A stretch of 64,000 nt of DNA from Torymus aiolomorphi (taxonomy: Eukaryota; Arthropoda; Insecta; Hymenoptera; Torymidae), in the NCBI GenBank assembly GCA_036365515.1, contig CM070876.1:131218394-131282393 (forward strand). The letters are read 5' to 3'. Positions 12,480 through 22,690 of this stretch are shown in pieces. The translations under genes and the position numbers were made by a program. The notes beneath the pieces were generated by a model. That model ran no database searches and was not told where the DNA came from. It saw only the letters and a program-made list of their open reading frames with translations. The stretch's first letter is position 1. Every line of letters begins with the position of its first letter.

Positions 12480-13600
12480 TGAATAATTTTAGAAAAAGAT
12501 ACTATCTAATCGGTATTTATCATACTATTACTATAACGCCATTTACAGTGTTTTATAATAATCGCTACATTAAATTCGAGGTTCATCTACCGGGTGCTAC
12601 GGGCTGAACCGATGATCAAAGCATTCGTAATCAATTCGCTTATCGCGTTTTAAGAGGCATTGCTATATAAAATATTAATTACTAACGAATAGGTATATAT
12701 CGGGATATCAAGTTACATATTGCTCTTTACTGCATTTTTGTATCTGGTTTTATTGGACTTATCCCGCTTAGAGAAAGTAACGGCTATCGGTTTTTATCAC
12801 TATAATTCTGCATTTTCAAAAAACCTACGCGAGCCATTTATAGTGTTTTATGGCAAATGTTGCATCTGAGGCAAGGCTCACTTACCGGATGCGGGCGGCT
12901 GAACCGATGATCAAATCCTTCTTACTCAATTCGGTCATCGTGATTTATCAGGCATTGCTATATAAAATATTCATTACCAACGAATATGTATATATCCGCA
13001 TATCAAGATAATTATTGCCTTCTACCGAAATTTTAAATGGGGTTATATGTGTCATTTCACGGTAACAATAATTAATTGTTATCTGTCCTTACCACTATTT
13101 TTTAGCAATTTAAGAAACTTACCTGATTAATTTATAGTCTTGTGATGGTCGTTGTAACAAATGCACGTTTTGCCTCCGGATGTTCCCAGCTGATTAAAGC
13201 AATCTTAATCTACGCTCTTATTACGATCTATTGTGTGACATTATATAAAATATTGAAAGCGAAGCAATAAGTATGTATGCGAATTTCGAGTTAATTATTG
13301 CCTTCTACTCTCTATTCTTTTACGAGGAGGTGAAGGCTATTTAACTAGAACAGTAACTAACATCTATCTGTTCCTACCGACATATTTCTTCATTTTCAAG
13401 AAATCTGTATTATTTGTTCATATTTTTTTATGATCGTTGCAACAAAACCGAGGTTCATTTACTGGATGAAGCCGAGTTAATCAAACATTAAAGCAATCGT
13501 AATTAATTCGTTTTCCGCAATCTATAGTGCATTGCTACATATAGTATCAATTGACAAGCTATATATATTTTGATTTAATTAATTTATTTTATTAATTTGC
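12480..13600. repeat. Diverged ~290-bp tandem repeats, four units
   Basis: Units can be recognised starting near 12600, 12898, 13190 and 13470. Each carries, in order, a GATCAAA/GATTAAA word, a CGCTTATCGCG-like word, ATTGCTATATAAAATATT and a TATGTATATAT word. The first two units share TGAACCGATGATCAAA. The period of about 290 bp and gradual divergence suggest an old satellite fragment. Confidence 0.7.
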
Positions 13601-13830
13601 AACTCATTTATTTAACGCATAAATAACAAAAATATCTGAAAATTTAGTTACTTAGAGTATACAGGTAAATTCAGTTTGTTACTTAGAGTATACAGGAATC
13701 ACATTGGGTTTTTAATATCTATTAATACCTTTATCTACTGCATGTTATTTTCATTCATAGCATATCAAGAAACAATTATCAAAAATAAACTTAAAAAAAA
13801 CACAATAACTTAAAATTGTAATCCGATAAT

Positions 13831-14157
13831 CTATACCATTACTAAGGGCTCCACGTTGCTTATATCCAGACTCTTTACTACTGCTGTCGTCACTATCGCC
13901 ACTCGTTTCTTTAATACTTTTCCCTTCCAATTTTTCTTCATTACTTTTTTCACATTCTTCATCATCAGATTTTTTTCTTCATCTTTTTTTATATTTTTTT
14001 CATCATCATCTTTGCATTTATTATTTTTTTTCTTATTCATTTTTCCAGACTGGCGAGGTGGTCTATTTAGATACCACATCTTTGCGGCTATCCATGCACC
14101 AACCTCTCTTCTTAGGTCTGCAATTTCCACAGGAGATGACTGCTTTTCAGCTTTCAA
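13831..14157 (-). CDS. Hypothetical 108-codon frame, possible exon
   Basis: The first 40 codons read as ordinary protein (ADLRREVGAWIAAKMWYLNR with balanced composition). The remaining part is lysine and asparagine rich, as expected from an AT/TTC-rich tract on the other strand. I do not recognise a family. It could be an exon fragment of a host gene or a chance frame over low-complexity DNA. No splice sites or neighbours support it strongly. Confidence 0.25.
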   Translation of the reverse strand: MKAEKQSSPVEIADLRREVGAWIAAKMWYLNRPPRQSGKMNKKKNNKCKDDDEKNIKKDEEKNLMMKNVKKVMKKNWKGKVLKKRVAIVTTAVVKSLDISNVEPLVMV

Positions 14158-14755
14158 ATAGTATTCAAAAATACCTGAATATTAAAGCATTTTTACATAT
14201 CTTACTTTTCTACTGTTGTTTTCTTTTAATTTAGCATTAAATTATGATACTGCACTTTTCTAATTATTTCTTTTTTTATTGTTTTAAAAATTTTAAAAAT
14301 ATTTGCTTCCTCGTAAGAAATTTCTACACAATTTTTTCTACGGACGAAGAAAAATGACAATTTTCGAATAAGTATGAGAGCTTTCAATATTTAAATGGAT
14401 TAGAATTACATAGTAATACAAATGTTATTTTATTCGAAAGTTTTAAGTTATTTATATGTTTTTAATAATACAAAAGTGATATAATTAATCTTTTATAATT
14501 ATGTTTGTTTTATAATACGGCTATAATCTTTTAAATTATACTAATAAATAACTACCCTATAATACTCGTATCTGAAAAAGTATTTCATTTTATCATTACT
14601 TACTATACACTGCAGCTAACTTTGTTGGACCTGTTTTTCTTTTTGTTTCATTTTTTTGTTATCTATGGCAGCCTCTGCCTGTAATGCTGGTCTCCTTTAA
14701 TTCGTGAATGTCAATAATTGATACGGTAATTTCTTTGATACTAGTGATATTGGGC
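14158..14755. other. AT-rich, nothing recognised
   Basis: Long T and A runs dominate. No frame, terminal repeat or tandem structure can be supported. Confidence 0.4.
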
Positions 14756-15060
14756 ACATTTCATATCTACACATAGCATCTACACAGTTGTATTAAAACA
14801 CTGATAAACCCTACACAGTTAAAATTATTAGAAAATATACACAAATAAAGTCTACACAGTGATACTCTACACGATTCAAATCTACATCATGTGTAGAATT
14901 TATACGTGTAGAGTATATACGTATTTATACGTGTAGTATTTACACGTGTACAGTATATACACATTCATACGTGGAGAATTTATACGTGTAGAGTATATAT
15001 ACATATTTATACGTGTAGAATTTATACATATTAATAAGTATAAAGTATAAATTTGATAGT
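14756..15060. repeat. ACGTGTAGA-type minisatellite
   Basis: Degenerate units of roughly 16-40 bp built on TTTATACGTGTAGA and TCTACACA recur through the block, with both orientations present. The regular core is at 14880-15025. No coding content. Confidence 0.7.
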
Positions 15061-15319
15061 GTACATCTTCTAGGTGTAGACTTAAGCTGTGTACTACTTT
15101 ACATGGAAAATTTCTTTAATATGCAAAAATTCTCAGTGCAGATTTAAAAGATTTGAATGATATTTGCGACTCAAGCAAAGTTAAGGTCCTATCAGATCGT
15201 ACCAGAGTCCTATCAGCGCCTCGCTACAGTGCTTACTTAGGGGTCCCAGCAGCAAAACTACTCAGGTCCTTACTTTCACGTAGGACCCACCCTATTCATA
15301 TTCCGATCTGGGAGTTATA

Positions 15320-16085
15320 CGAGGGGTGTTCAAAAAGTAAGTTTCCCTAGTCTGCCGTTTTGCCCCAGCGCCATCTAGCGAGCTGGGACCGAACATAGTT
15401 TTAGTTTAAGATATACCGATAAGAGCGGAACCGGTCTTAGCTGCCGAAAAATTTTTTTTCATGAGTACCGGCTCGGAAACCATGGAGCTACCTGTGAAAA
15501 ACGTGTCCACCTGTGAGTTGCGTGCAGTTATTCGCTTTTTAACTGCAAAAGGGCTTAATGGCAACGAAATTCACACTGAATTAGTGCATATTTATGGTGA
15601 CAAATGCATGAGTGTGCAAATAGTGCGTCGGTGGCGTACATATTTTCTCGAGGGACGCGGAGAAGTTCATGATGAGCAGCGTGCGGGCAGGCCAAAAACC
15701 GCCGTTACAGTTGACACAGTCACAAACCTTACTGGAAAAACTCAAATGGGAAATTTTTTATCACCCACCCTACTCTCCAGATCTCGCACCAAGTGACTTT
15801 TTTCTTTTTCCTAAATTAAAGGAAAGTTTGGGTGGCCATCACTTCAATTCAAATGATGAAGTGAAAGACATCGTTAAATTATTCTTTAAAAAACAGGGCA
15901 CGGATTTTTATAAACAAGGTTTGTCAAAGCTTGAGAACAGATATAAAAAATGTATTCAAGTCCAAGGGGACTATGTAGAAAAATAGTTTATAAGTCAAAC
16001 AATAAATACATATGTTACTTTAACCTAAAAATTGTGTTTTGCTTTTTTCCCGGAGCAGGGAAACTTACTTTTTGAACACCCCTCG
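15320..16085 (+). mobile_element. Internally deleted mariner element
   Basis: The ends are inverted repeats of about 30 bp (CGAGGGGTGTTCAAAAAGTA and its complement), and TA borders both sides (15318-15319, 16086-16087). The 766-bp length is much shorter than the usual 1.3-kb mariner, and the missing part is the centre of the transposase. It is a clear Tc1/mariner-superfamily insertion. Confidence 0.92.
15461..15986 (+). pseudogene. Mariner transposase remnant
   Basis: The first about 90 codons form the N-terminal helix-turn-helix region, with RAVIRFLTAKGLNGNEIHTE and the linker WRTYFLEGRGEVHDEQRAGR. After about 15730 the sequence jumps to the C-terminus in another frame, with WEIFYHPPYSPDLAPSDFFL carrying the last Asp of the DD34D triad. 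The segment with the first two catalytic Asp residues is missing. The protein cannot be active; the copy could be mobilised only in trans. Confidence 0.9.
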
Positions 16086-16582
16086 TAGTAAATCATTAAA
16101 TAACGTCTCTTCAATTACTACAGACGTGTTACTTTAGCAATAACATCAAAGTAAGCAATTGAAGAAAAACATTTTTATTCCCATCTCTACTATAATGGCC
16201 ACGATATAGCCTGAAAAGAGGGGCAAAGGTGGCGTCTGATTCCCTCTTTTACTTTATTACCGCGAATACGGGGATAAAGTAAATTAACGGGAATAAAGTA
16301 ACATAGTCTAATTTTCTACGTTTATGCTGAATTTGGTTAAAACTAACATAATTATAGCACACAAATACAAAATAACTTTTTTCAAATCTATGAAGTGGCC
16401 ACAGTGGAGATGGGAATAATAGTACATTATTCAACTCCGTTATTTAGCTATTTTGTCTAGGACGTTCTTCGTATCTTACGCTATAACCGCTCATGAACTT
16501 ATAAATAAATAACTTGAAGCAGGTTACTTTTGCTTCTTTAAAGAGAAAGATTTGTATCGATGAAAAAAATTTTGAGGCAATT

Positions 16583-16650
16583 CTGTGTGTGTGTGTGTGT
16601 GTGTGTGGGTGTGTGAGTGCGTACGTACGTGCGTGCGTGCGTGCGTGGTG
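16583..16650. repeat. (GT)n / GTGC microsatellite
   Basis: GT repeats pass into GTAC and GTGC repeats. The downstream words TTCAACCGATTTTCATCGAA and TTCGTTTCGGAGG recall, in the other orientation, the area near 6905-6960, so it belongs to a dispersed repeat. Confidence 0.85.
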
Positions 16651-16849
16651 GCGCGCTATAAGTTTTAAACTATTCAACCGATTTTCATCGAACGCGGCTT
16701 ACTCTCTTCGTTTCGGAGGATATTTTGAAGAACATAACCTATTTGGTCGATTTTATCGATTTTCTTTTGTTTAACATCCAAAAAACGATTTTCGTTTTTT
16801 TTTATTTTTTAATATGTTACAGACAGTATTACTTAACATAAATAATATT

Positions 16850-17360
16850 TTATAGCACGGTGTTATCTAAGGTCATGCCTATCCGTAACTAAAGTAGTCG
16901 ATTATTGCACCGTGTTTATCGCACTCGCTACGCAGCGGACTTAGCTAAACGTGCTATAAAATAGTTTATACCACTCTAACCTCAAAATCACAACTTTGGT
17001 ATGATTTTTCGGCGCTCGTGGTATAAAATACCGTTCGAAACGAGTGCGGAAGTTGATTATTTACTTCATGTGACTTTTCGCACTCGCTTCGCTCGCGCGA
17101 AAAACGTCACATGAAGTAAATCATCAAGTGTCGAAATGTACTAATACGATACTTATGACTCAAGTGGCCCACTGCACGACGTGAATTATCGCTCTCGCTG
17201 CGCTCGGGCGCTAACTTCACGCCGTGCAATAATGGGCCACTTAAGTCACACGTATCGTAATATACTATTTCCTCGCACCGAGCCGAAATTACCATATTTT
17301 CGTCCAACGCAAAAACGGGAATGTGGAATTTTCTGCCTCGGTATGAGGAAAAATAGTATA
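16850..17360. repeat. Cluster of five adjacent palindromic modules
   Basis: Five hairpin-forming units lie end to end: 16850-16960 (TTATAGCACG...CGTGCTATAA), 16965-17027 (TTTATACCAC...GTGGTATAAA), about 17034-17135 (GATTATTTACTTCATGTGAC and its complement around a CGCTTCGCTCG loop), 17142-17262 (AATACGATAC...GTATCGTAAT with GTGGCCCA and TGGGCCAC inside) and 17261-17360 (TATACTATTTCCTC...GAGGAAAAATAGTATA). Units one and four recur at 19513-19801, and similar modules sit in the gypsy gag region. Short frames across them are not genes. Confidence 0.8.
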
Positions 17361-19512
17361 CGCTCCAAGGGAGCGACATTGGCCAGCCCACATTTCGCGT
17401 GCTTGCCAATTTGAAAAAGTCTTAAAATTTTATCTGTAGTTAACAATGAAGGAATACTATTCTGATTACAGTTAAATTTCTAACCTCTAAATTTTTGTAT
17501 TGTAGGAATAAATAAAAATAAATACAATCCAAGTTTCAATAAAGAATATTGGATAAATTGCCGTATATTAAAAAGTAAAATAAATATTAAATTCATACTA
17601 TTTCAATATTAATTGTATTCAGGGCAAAGGAAGTGCGCGCGCAGCGCGCCTGAACTTGCTAGTATATTCAATTTAAGATTTATCGTGTTATTTTTTTTAT
17701 AAACAAATTGATTATCTACCTTCCGTTACGAAAGAACTTGAATGAAAATTTTACGACAATATCTATGATACATCAAAGTAATATTTATCATTTATTTGCA
17801 TAACATTTAAAAAAAAATAGATAACACAATTGAATCTATCAAGGTTGTGCGAATGCGTGCGCGTGATGTATGTGTGAGTATCGAGACAAAGCGAGTCGCA
17901 CGAGATGCGTGAAATACGAACGTTCCTGTCTGTATGAAGAAAAGAGCAGTGAATGTCCAACATCTACATCAGCAGCCAAGAGTCGTCGGTTTCTAAGGCG
18001 TGAAGCCGAGTGGCTCAAATTCCCACGAGCTGGGCAAGATGCACATCTCGAGGCATACAAATGTTGCGCGAAAATGGACTAGCCGTAATGGAAAACCTGC
18101 TGCTACCGAAAAGTGCAAAGCCGAGATGTTGCCGATCATACCGGACGGACATGCCGAGTTGCTAACATCGACTTGATAACAGCGCTACGCCCATCGACGG
18201 AGCAAGCGACAGGGCGAAGGACACTTAGTCTTTGCCGAAACGCACGCATAGTTACACGCGCGAGTTTAGTAGCATATATCTCTCGAGACAAAATCAAGTA
18301 TTGGCAGTAGCTCATTCACAGCGTTCAGCCGAGTGTTACCCAGACAGCAAGAAACGTTTGAGAAACGTTTCAGAAATGATGAAATGTCTGACTTGGAGAA
18401 CTAACGAGAACTTATTCAAGGACCCAATATGTAAAGTCAGTACAGCTAATGTACTTAAATTGGTATTACTAAATCTATTATTAGCCATTTTAAGTAATGT
18501 GCATGATGTTCCAAATAATTTAAGTGATTCTGAATAATAAGCAAACCACCACATTACAATGGAAAATGCGCCTAAATGTTTTGTTACAAAAAATTACATA
18601 TAATATAACATAAAATTAAGAAGTGGATATTATGGAGTTATTCATTTAATTTTCATCATCTTAAAACTAACTTTACAATATTTTATACTCCTTGTAATAA
18701 AAACATAATTAAAATGTACAATTTCATTAATAAGCATTTCATCTGCCAAATAGGGCACTTGATCTTGTCCATGGAAGATCATTTTTTGGTTGCCGTAAAA
18801 GCCTAATCGCATAGTCGTCACAAAAAGTCTGTCCAAAAAGAATAGCGATCTGACTAGAGACTTTCGTATAACCAAGCTAAAACTTATCTGTAAAATTTAA
18901 TACTGATTAGTACATATATTGTAAGAAAACACAAAATACAAAAAAAAAATAAAGTCAAACCTACAGTCAATAATGACACAATCCTTTCTTTAAAAAGTGA
19001 GTGATAAAATCTGTCATGACAATAAGACTATTTTGATTAGTTATTGTAGATACATTTGATTGATCTATATAGAATAGGTGTCAAAATATAATATTTATCA
19101 AATTTATGTTATTATCGTTCAACTTAAATTGATTAAAATAAAATTTTAAATTGAAACTCACTTGAATATGATCATAACCTCAAAAAAGAGAAAAAATAAA
19201 AAAATAAATAAAAAAACAATAATACGCGCGAAGAACGTTGAATGTAGCTAGTTACTTTAAAATGTTAATGACACAACTTCTGCATTATAATTAACTATTC
19301 CAGATTTATATCATCAAATGATGAACCAATTAATTCCTTTAAACCAATATATAAGAAAACTGTGACAGTAATCATTAAACACTGATTCTAATAATATACA
19401 CATTTAATGGAGGTAATAAATCTAATGAGCTTTAAATTTCTTACGTTATTTTGTAACAATTATTAAAGACAGCAAAAAATATAAGATTAGCTACTTAACC
19501 TAGCTTATAATT
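17361..19512. other. AT-rich region, no supported gene
   Basis: Short frames occur on both strands (for example 18232-18537 on the plus strand, ending in a hydrophobic stretch LKLVLLNLLLAILSN), but none shows a family motif or splice support. The segment at 17850-18350 is richer in GC and could hide a host exon. The remainder is AT-rich spacer. Confidence 0.35.
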
Positions 19513-19801
19513 AATAGTAAATTACGATACATGTGACCTACGTGGCCCATTATTGCACGGCGAGAAGAAGATAATTTAATCGTGCAATGTGCCACTTAAG
19601 TCACAAATATCGTATACTATTTTATAGCACGTCTGACAGAAGTTCGCTGTCACGCCTATCCGTGCTTTAAGCAGACAATTTTTGCTTCGTAAGATTAGCG
19701 CCCAAGCATTAGTTAAGGCGATAAGCACGGTGCAAAAAAGGAATACTTAAGTACGGATAGGCGTAACTTAAGTGCGCACTTATGTCACCCAGTGCTATAA
19801 A
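19513..19801. repeat. Two palindromic modules of the hairpin family
   Basis: The first module (19513-19621) starts AATAGTAAATTACGATAC and ends ATATCGTATACTATTTTA. It carries GTGGCCCATTATTGCACG opposite CGTGCAATGTGCCAC. The second (19622-19801) runs from TTATAGCACG to AGTGCTATAA, with ACGCCTATCCGTG opposite TACGGATAGGCGTAA. Both match modules at 17142-17262 and 16850-16960, here in the reverse order. Confidence 0.8.
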
Positions 19802-20144
19802 TATCTAAAACTAACTGTATTACACAGTCCTCAACGCTTGTCAGTACTAAACATGATTTGAAAGTAAATTTCAAAGATTACCAATATGAAGTTGAAAATG
19901 ACAAAATTATAAGTCTTTAAACTTTAACTTATTACACGATTAATGACCCGAAATGGCATTACAACGAAATAGAATAGACTTAATGTATACAAAAATGGTG
20001 TCGGTGATATTGCTATCTGAGAACTATTCAGCGAGTATTGACCTAACACTGTCTTTTCGAAAAACTCGATTTTATTTTAAGCTAAAATCTGTGAAATGAT
20101 TTGATATTGAGAATAACCTAATATGCACCAACAGTGTTAGTAAG
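19802..20144. repeat. Left part of the gypsy insertion locus
   Basis: The segment at about 19990-20110 (AAATGGTGTCGGTGATA, ACCTAACACTG, AAAACTCGATTTTATTTTAA) resembles 34680-34790 on the other side of the retrotransposon. The element therefore landed in a region already made of tandem diverged repeats. Confidence 0.6.
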
Positions 20145-20148
20145 CTAT

Positions 20149-21267
20149 TGTAACGTCCGTGTTACAATGTCGCGAAAACGATAAAGTTAACGCGATAAAT
20201 GTTCCAGTTTCGGTTTACGCCTACACGTAATAACCACGGGAGTAGGAACGCGTGAAAATAGTTAATCGGACAGGTAAATTAAACAATGATAATTCGCGAT
20301 ACTAATTAAGTGGCAAGCGACAGCGTCAGCGAACAATTAGAGTGATAGAGAAAGAGAAAGGATAGCGATCTTCAGAGTTACTTACTTTGGGGCGGTTGCG
20401 GTTGGCTCGTTCTCTCAGTTAGCCCTCGTCAGTCTCAGGACCCAAACGCAGCGGGCGATTCAAATGGCAGAAGGACAGGATTGTGTAAATAAAGTAACAC
20501 TCAAAAATGCAATTATGTGATGTTTATTAATTGCATAAAGTTACGTTAAAACTGTTACACACTGATTGTAGTCGAGATATAATATCAACAATTATTCGCG
20601 AGACTACAATCAGAGAAGCTTGACAAATATTTTAAGTTAATTCCACACGAAAATATTCTAAGTCAATTATACTCGAAATTATTCTAAGTAAATTCTACTC
20701 GAAATTATTCTAAGTAAATTCTGCTCGAAAATATTCTAAGTTAATTCTGCTCGAAAATATTCTAAGTAAATTCTGCTCGAAAATATTCTAAGTCAGAATA
20801 CAAAATGTCGGAAATTATTCTAAGTCCAATTGTTACAATTAAATAGTCGTCGGTCAAGGGCTTCGTCCTTCGAAATAAAAAGAACAAAAGCTTCTGCCTC
20901 GAGTGGAGGCGCGTCGCGGCTTTTATACCCGCGCATGTATCTAGGGCAGATGCAAAGGTAAGGGAGTATAGGGTATCTCATCTTTTGCATAGGGTGGCAA
21001 GGACACGGGTGGGGAACTCGAGTTCGAATGTGGTGCTGCCAAGGACAAGGGTTGGATCGATAGGCGGTACGAATACGGGTAAGGTAGGATTCGTTACCAT
21101 GCGAACTGTGGCTCACGTAGGTAACCCAGTTGCTACCATGTAGCGCCACTGACAGGAAAGAGGACTCATAGTAACATGAAGGAAAAAAAAGGTTGTAGGG
21201 TGGTAAGGATAGATGGTAGCACGGGTGTCAAAAGTGTGAGTAGCGGTCAGTCATGCTCGACGTGACA
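20149..21267 (-). repeat. 3' LTR of the gypsy element
   Basis: On the element strand it starts TGTCACGTCG and ends GGACGTTACA. Inside are about seven tandem units of 27-29 bp built on AAATTCTGCTCGAAAATATT between about 20640 and 20820. It differs from the 5' LTR by only scattered substitutions (for example at 20571 and 20813). Confidence 0.95.
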
Positions 21268-21270
21268 CGT

Positions 21271-21281
21271 CCCCCCCAAAG
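21271..21281 (-). promoter_or_regulatory. Polypurine tract of the gypsy element
   Basis: On the element strand CTTTGGGGGGG lies three bases before the start of the 3' LTR. This is the expected place and composition for the plus-strand DNA primer. Confidence 0.75.
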
Positions 21282-21344
21282 ACGTGCGCTGCGGGGCGGC
21301 GCTTGCTGGTCCCTTCGTCCAAGTGTCGCAGTTTTAACATACGC

Positions 21345-21984
21345 CAGCCAGGCAGCTCTGAAGGCGCTGAACGCCCCCAAAACGAGCTCACAGCTGGTCT
21401 GGGATTGCAAAGTGGCGCTAAACAGACTAGCGGAGAGCAACACCACTCGTCTACTCTGGGTACCGGGGCATACCGGGATAAGAGGAAACGAGATTGCAGA
21501 TAGGCTCGCCGGACTGGGAGCTCACTCCTCTACAGACGAGTCATCAGCGCCCCTAATAGGGGTCTCCAAATCGGAGGTGAAGCAGGCGGTCGCTAAGTGG
21601 ACGCGGATACTGCACGCCAGGGATTGGCAAAACGGTGGTGGTATCAGGCAGACTAAAGCCATGCTGGGCCAGGACATCAACCCGGACTGGACCCGATGTA
21701 TATGCGGAGGTAGCAGAAGGGACGCCCGGCTGCTAGTACATATTGTTACGGGGCACGGGCGCCTCAGATACCACTCGACCAAATTAGGGCTGACGACATG
21801 CGATCGGTGCAGATGGTGCGATGAAGCGGACGAGACCCCTATCCATCTTCTAACGACCTGCCCCATGTTCGCCAGCCTAAGACACCAGCTACTGGGGAAC
21901 CACTTCCCGGTGGTCTACGAAATCAGGGCAACCCGATCCAGGACTATCCTCTCCTTTTGGAGAAGGGCAAGACTTCTGGAATAA
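21345..21984 (+). pseudogene. LINE ORF2 C-terminus: RNase H and zinc-binding tail
   Basis: The frame begins inside the RNase H domain (SQAALKAL) and keeps the motif WVPGHTGIRGNEIADRLAG with the late catalytic Asp. A Cys/His cluster follows (CDRCRWCDEADETPIHLLTTC), typical of the tail of LINEs of the I, R1 and Jockey-related groups. It ends with a stop after RRARLLE. The open frame continues upstream into gypsy DNA only by chance. Endonuclease and RT are missing. Confidence 0.9.
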
Positions 21985-22077
21985 GGGCTGCCGGTTCAGA
22001 GGGCGATACAATGGGTCTTAGACCTAAGTACCCGGGGCCGAGTTCCCCCCCTCAGATAGCAATAATAATAATAATAA
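21345..22077 (+). mobile_element. 5'-truncated LINE (I/R1-like) inside gypsy
   Basis: A LINE 3' end ends in a (AAT)n tail and is bordered by the 10-bp duplication TAACATACGC (21335-21344 and 22078-22087). These are the classic marks of target-primed insertion. Truncation left only the end of ORF2 and the 3' UTR. It is inserted against the orientation of the retrotransposon. Confidence 0.92.
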
Positions 22078-22267
22078 TAACATACGCAGTATGTCTGATT
22101 GTCTTCGAAGCCTTCCTTTCCAAACTTTAGGTGCAAGATGTAACCTCTTCCTGTTCGCTCTGCCTTGGCCTGCTTAGTAGCGGGCAAAGTAAGTAGTCGT
22201 CGTTTTCCATTCCACGACTTTCTCGTCCTCGGTAAATTTGAAAGCGTATCCACGATTATTAAGCTCG

Positions 22268-22690
22268 TTTAGTCAACGCATATTCCCTCTCTTGCCATGC
22301 CGATGGACGGGTCGTCAGTATTGGCCAGTAGCTTCCAGGCATCTCTTCCCTTGAACAAATTAACACTTGCCTTATTATGAGCAGATGCAATTGCCTCCTG
22401 TTCATCGCCGCGCCCTGATTCTCCTTCACTGTGGCCATACATGAGCCGTACCACAGCGAACCACAGAAAAATAATTCGCAGCAGCTTAAACTGCAGACGG
22501 TTGCCTCTGGTTATTCCCTTCGGTTCCCGCTCGTCGACTTCAATGTTTGCCTTTGGAGTGCGTCTACCTTGCTCTATTAGATTTGTGTTACTTCCACATA
22601 CCTCATAACAACGGCAGTTCGTCAGATAAAGTGAATCCGTAAGGCTATGCGTATTCCCTTTGGTCGTTGACGTCCAAGGTCGTTACATTG
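22268..22690 (-). CDS. Open frame in the gypsy 3' region, hydrophobic segment
   Basis: On the retrotransposon sense strand about 139 codons are open with no early ATG. The product has a Cys-rich stretch (NCRCYEVCG), then a hydrophobic helix preceded by basic residues (LLRIIFLWFAVV), then a charged tail ending in EGICVD. Its place between pol and the 3' LTR is where some gypsy elements carry a spliced third gene. No envelope signature is recognised, so the function is unknown; it may also be chance. Confidence 0.3.

Noticed and set aside
17107..17446. Overlapping frames of 66-100 codons on both strands
   Set aside because: They cross palindromic modules, which create matching frames on both strands by symmetry.
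20820..21149. 109-codon minus-strand frame, also present at 33872-34195
   Set aside because: It lies wholly inside the LTRs and is duplicated with them. It has no motif and is best seen as an LTR-internal chance frame.
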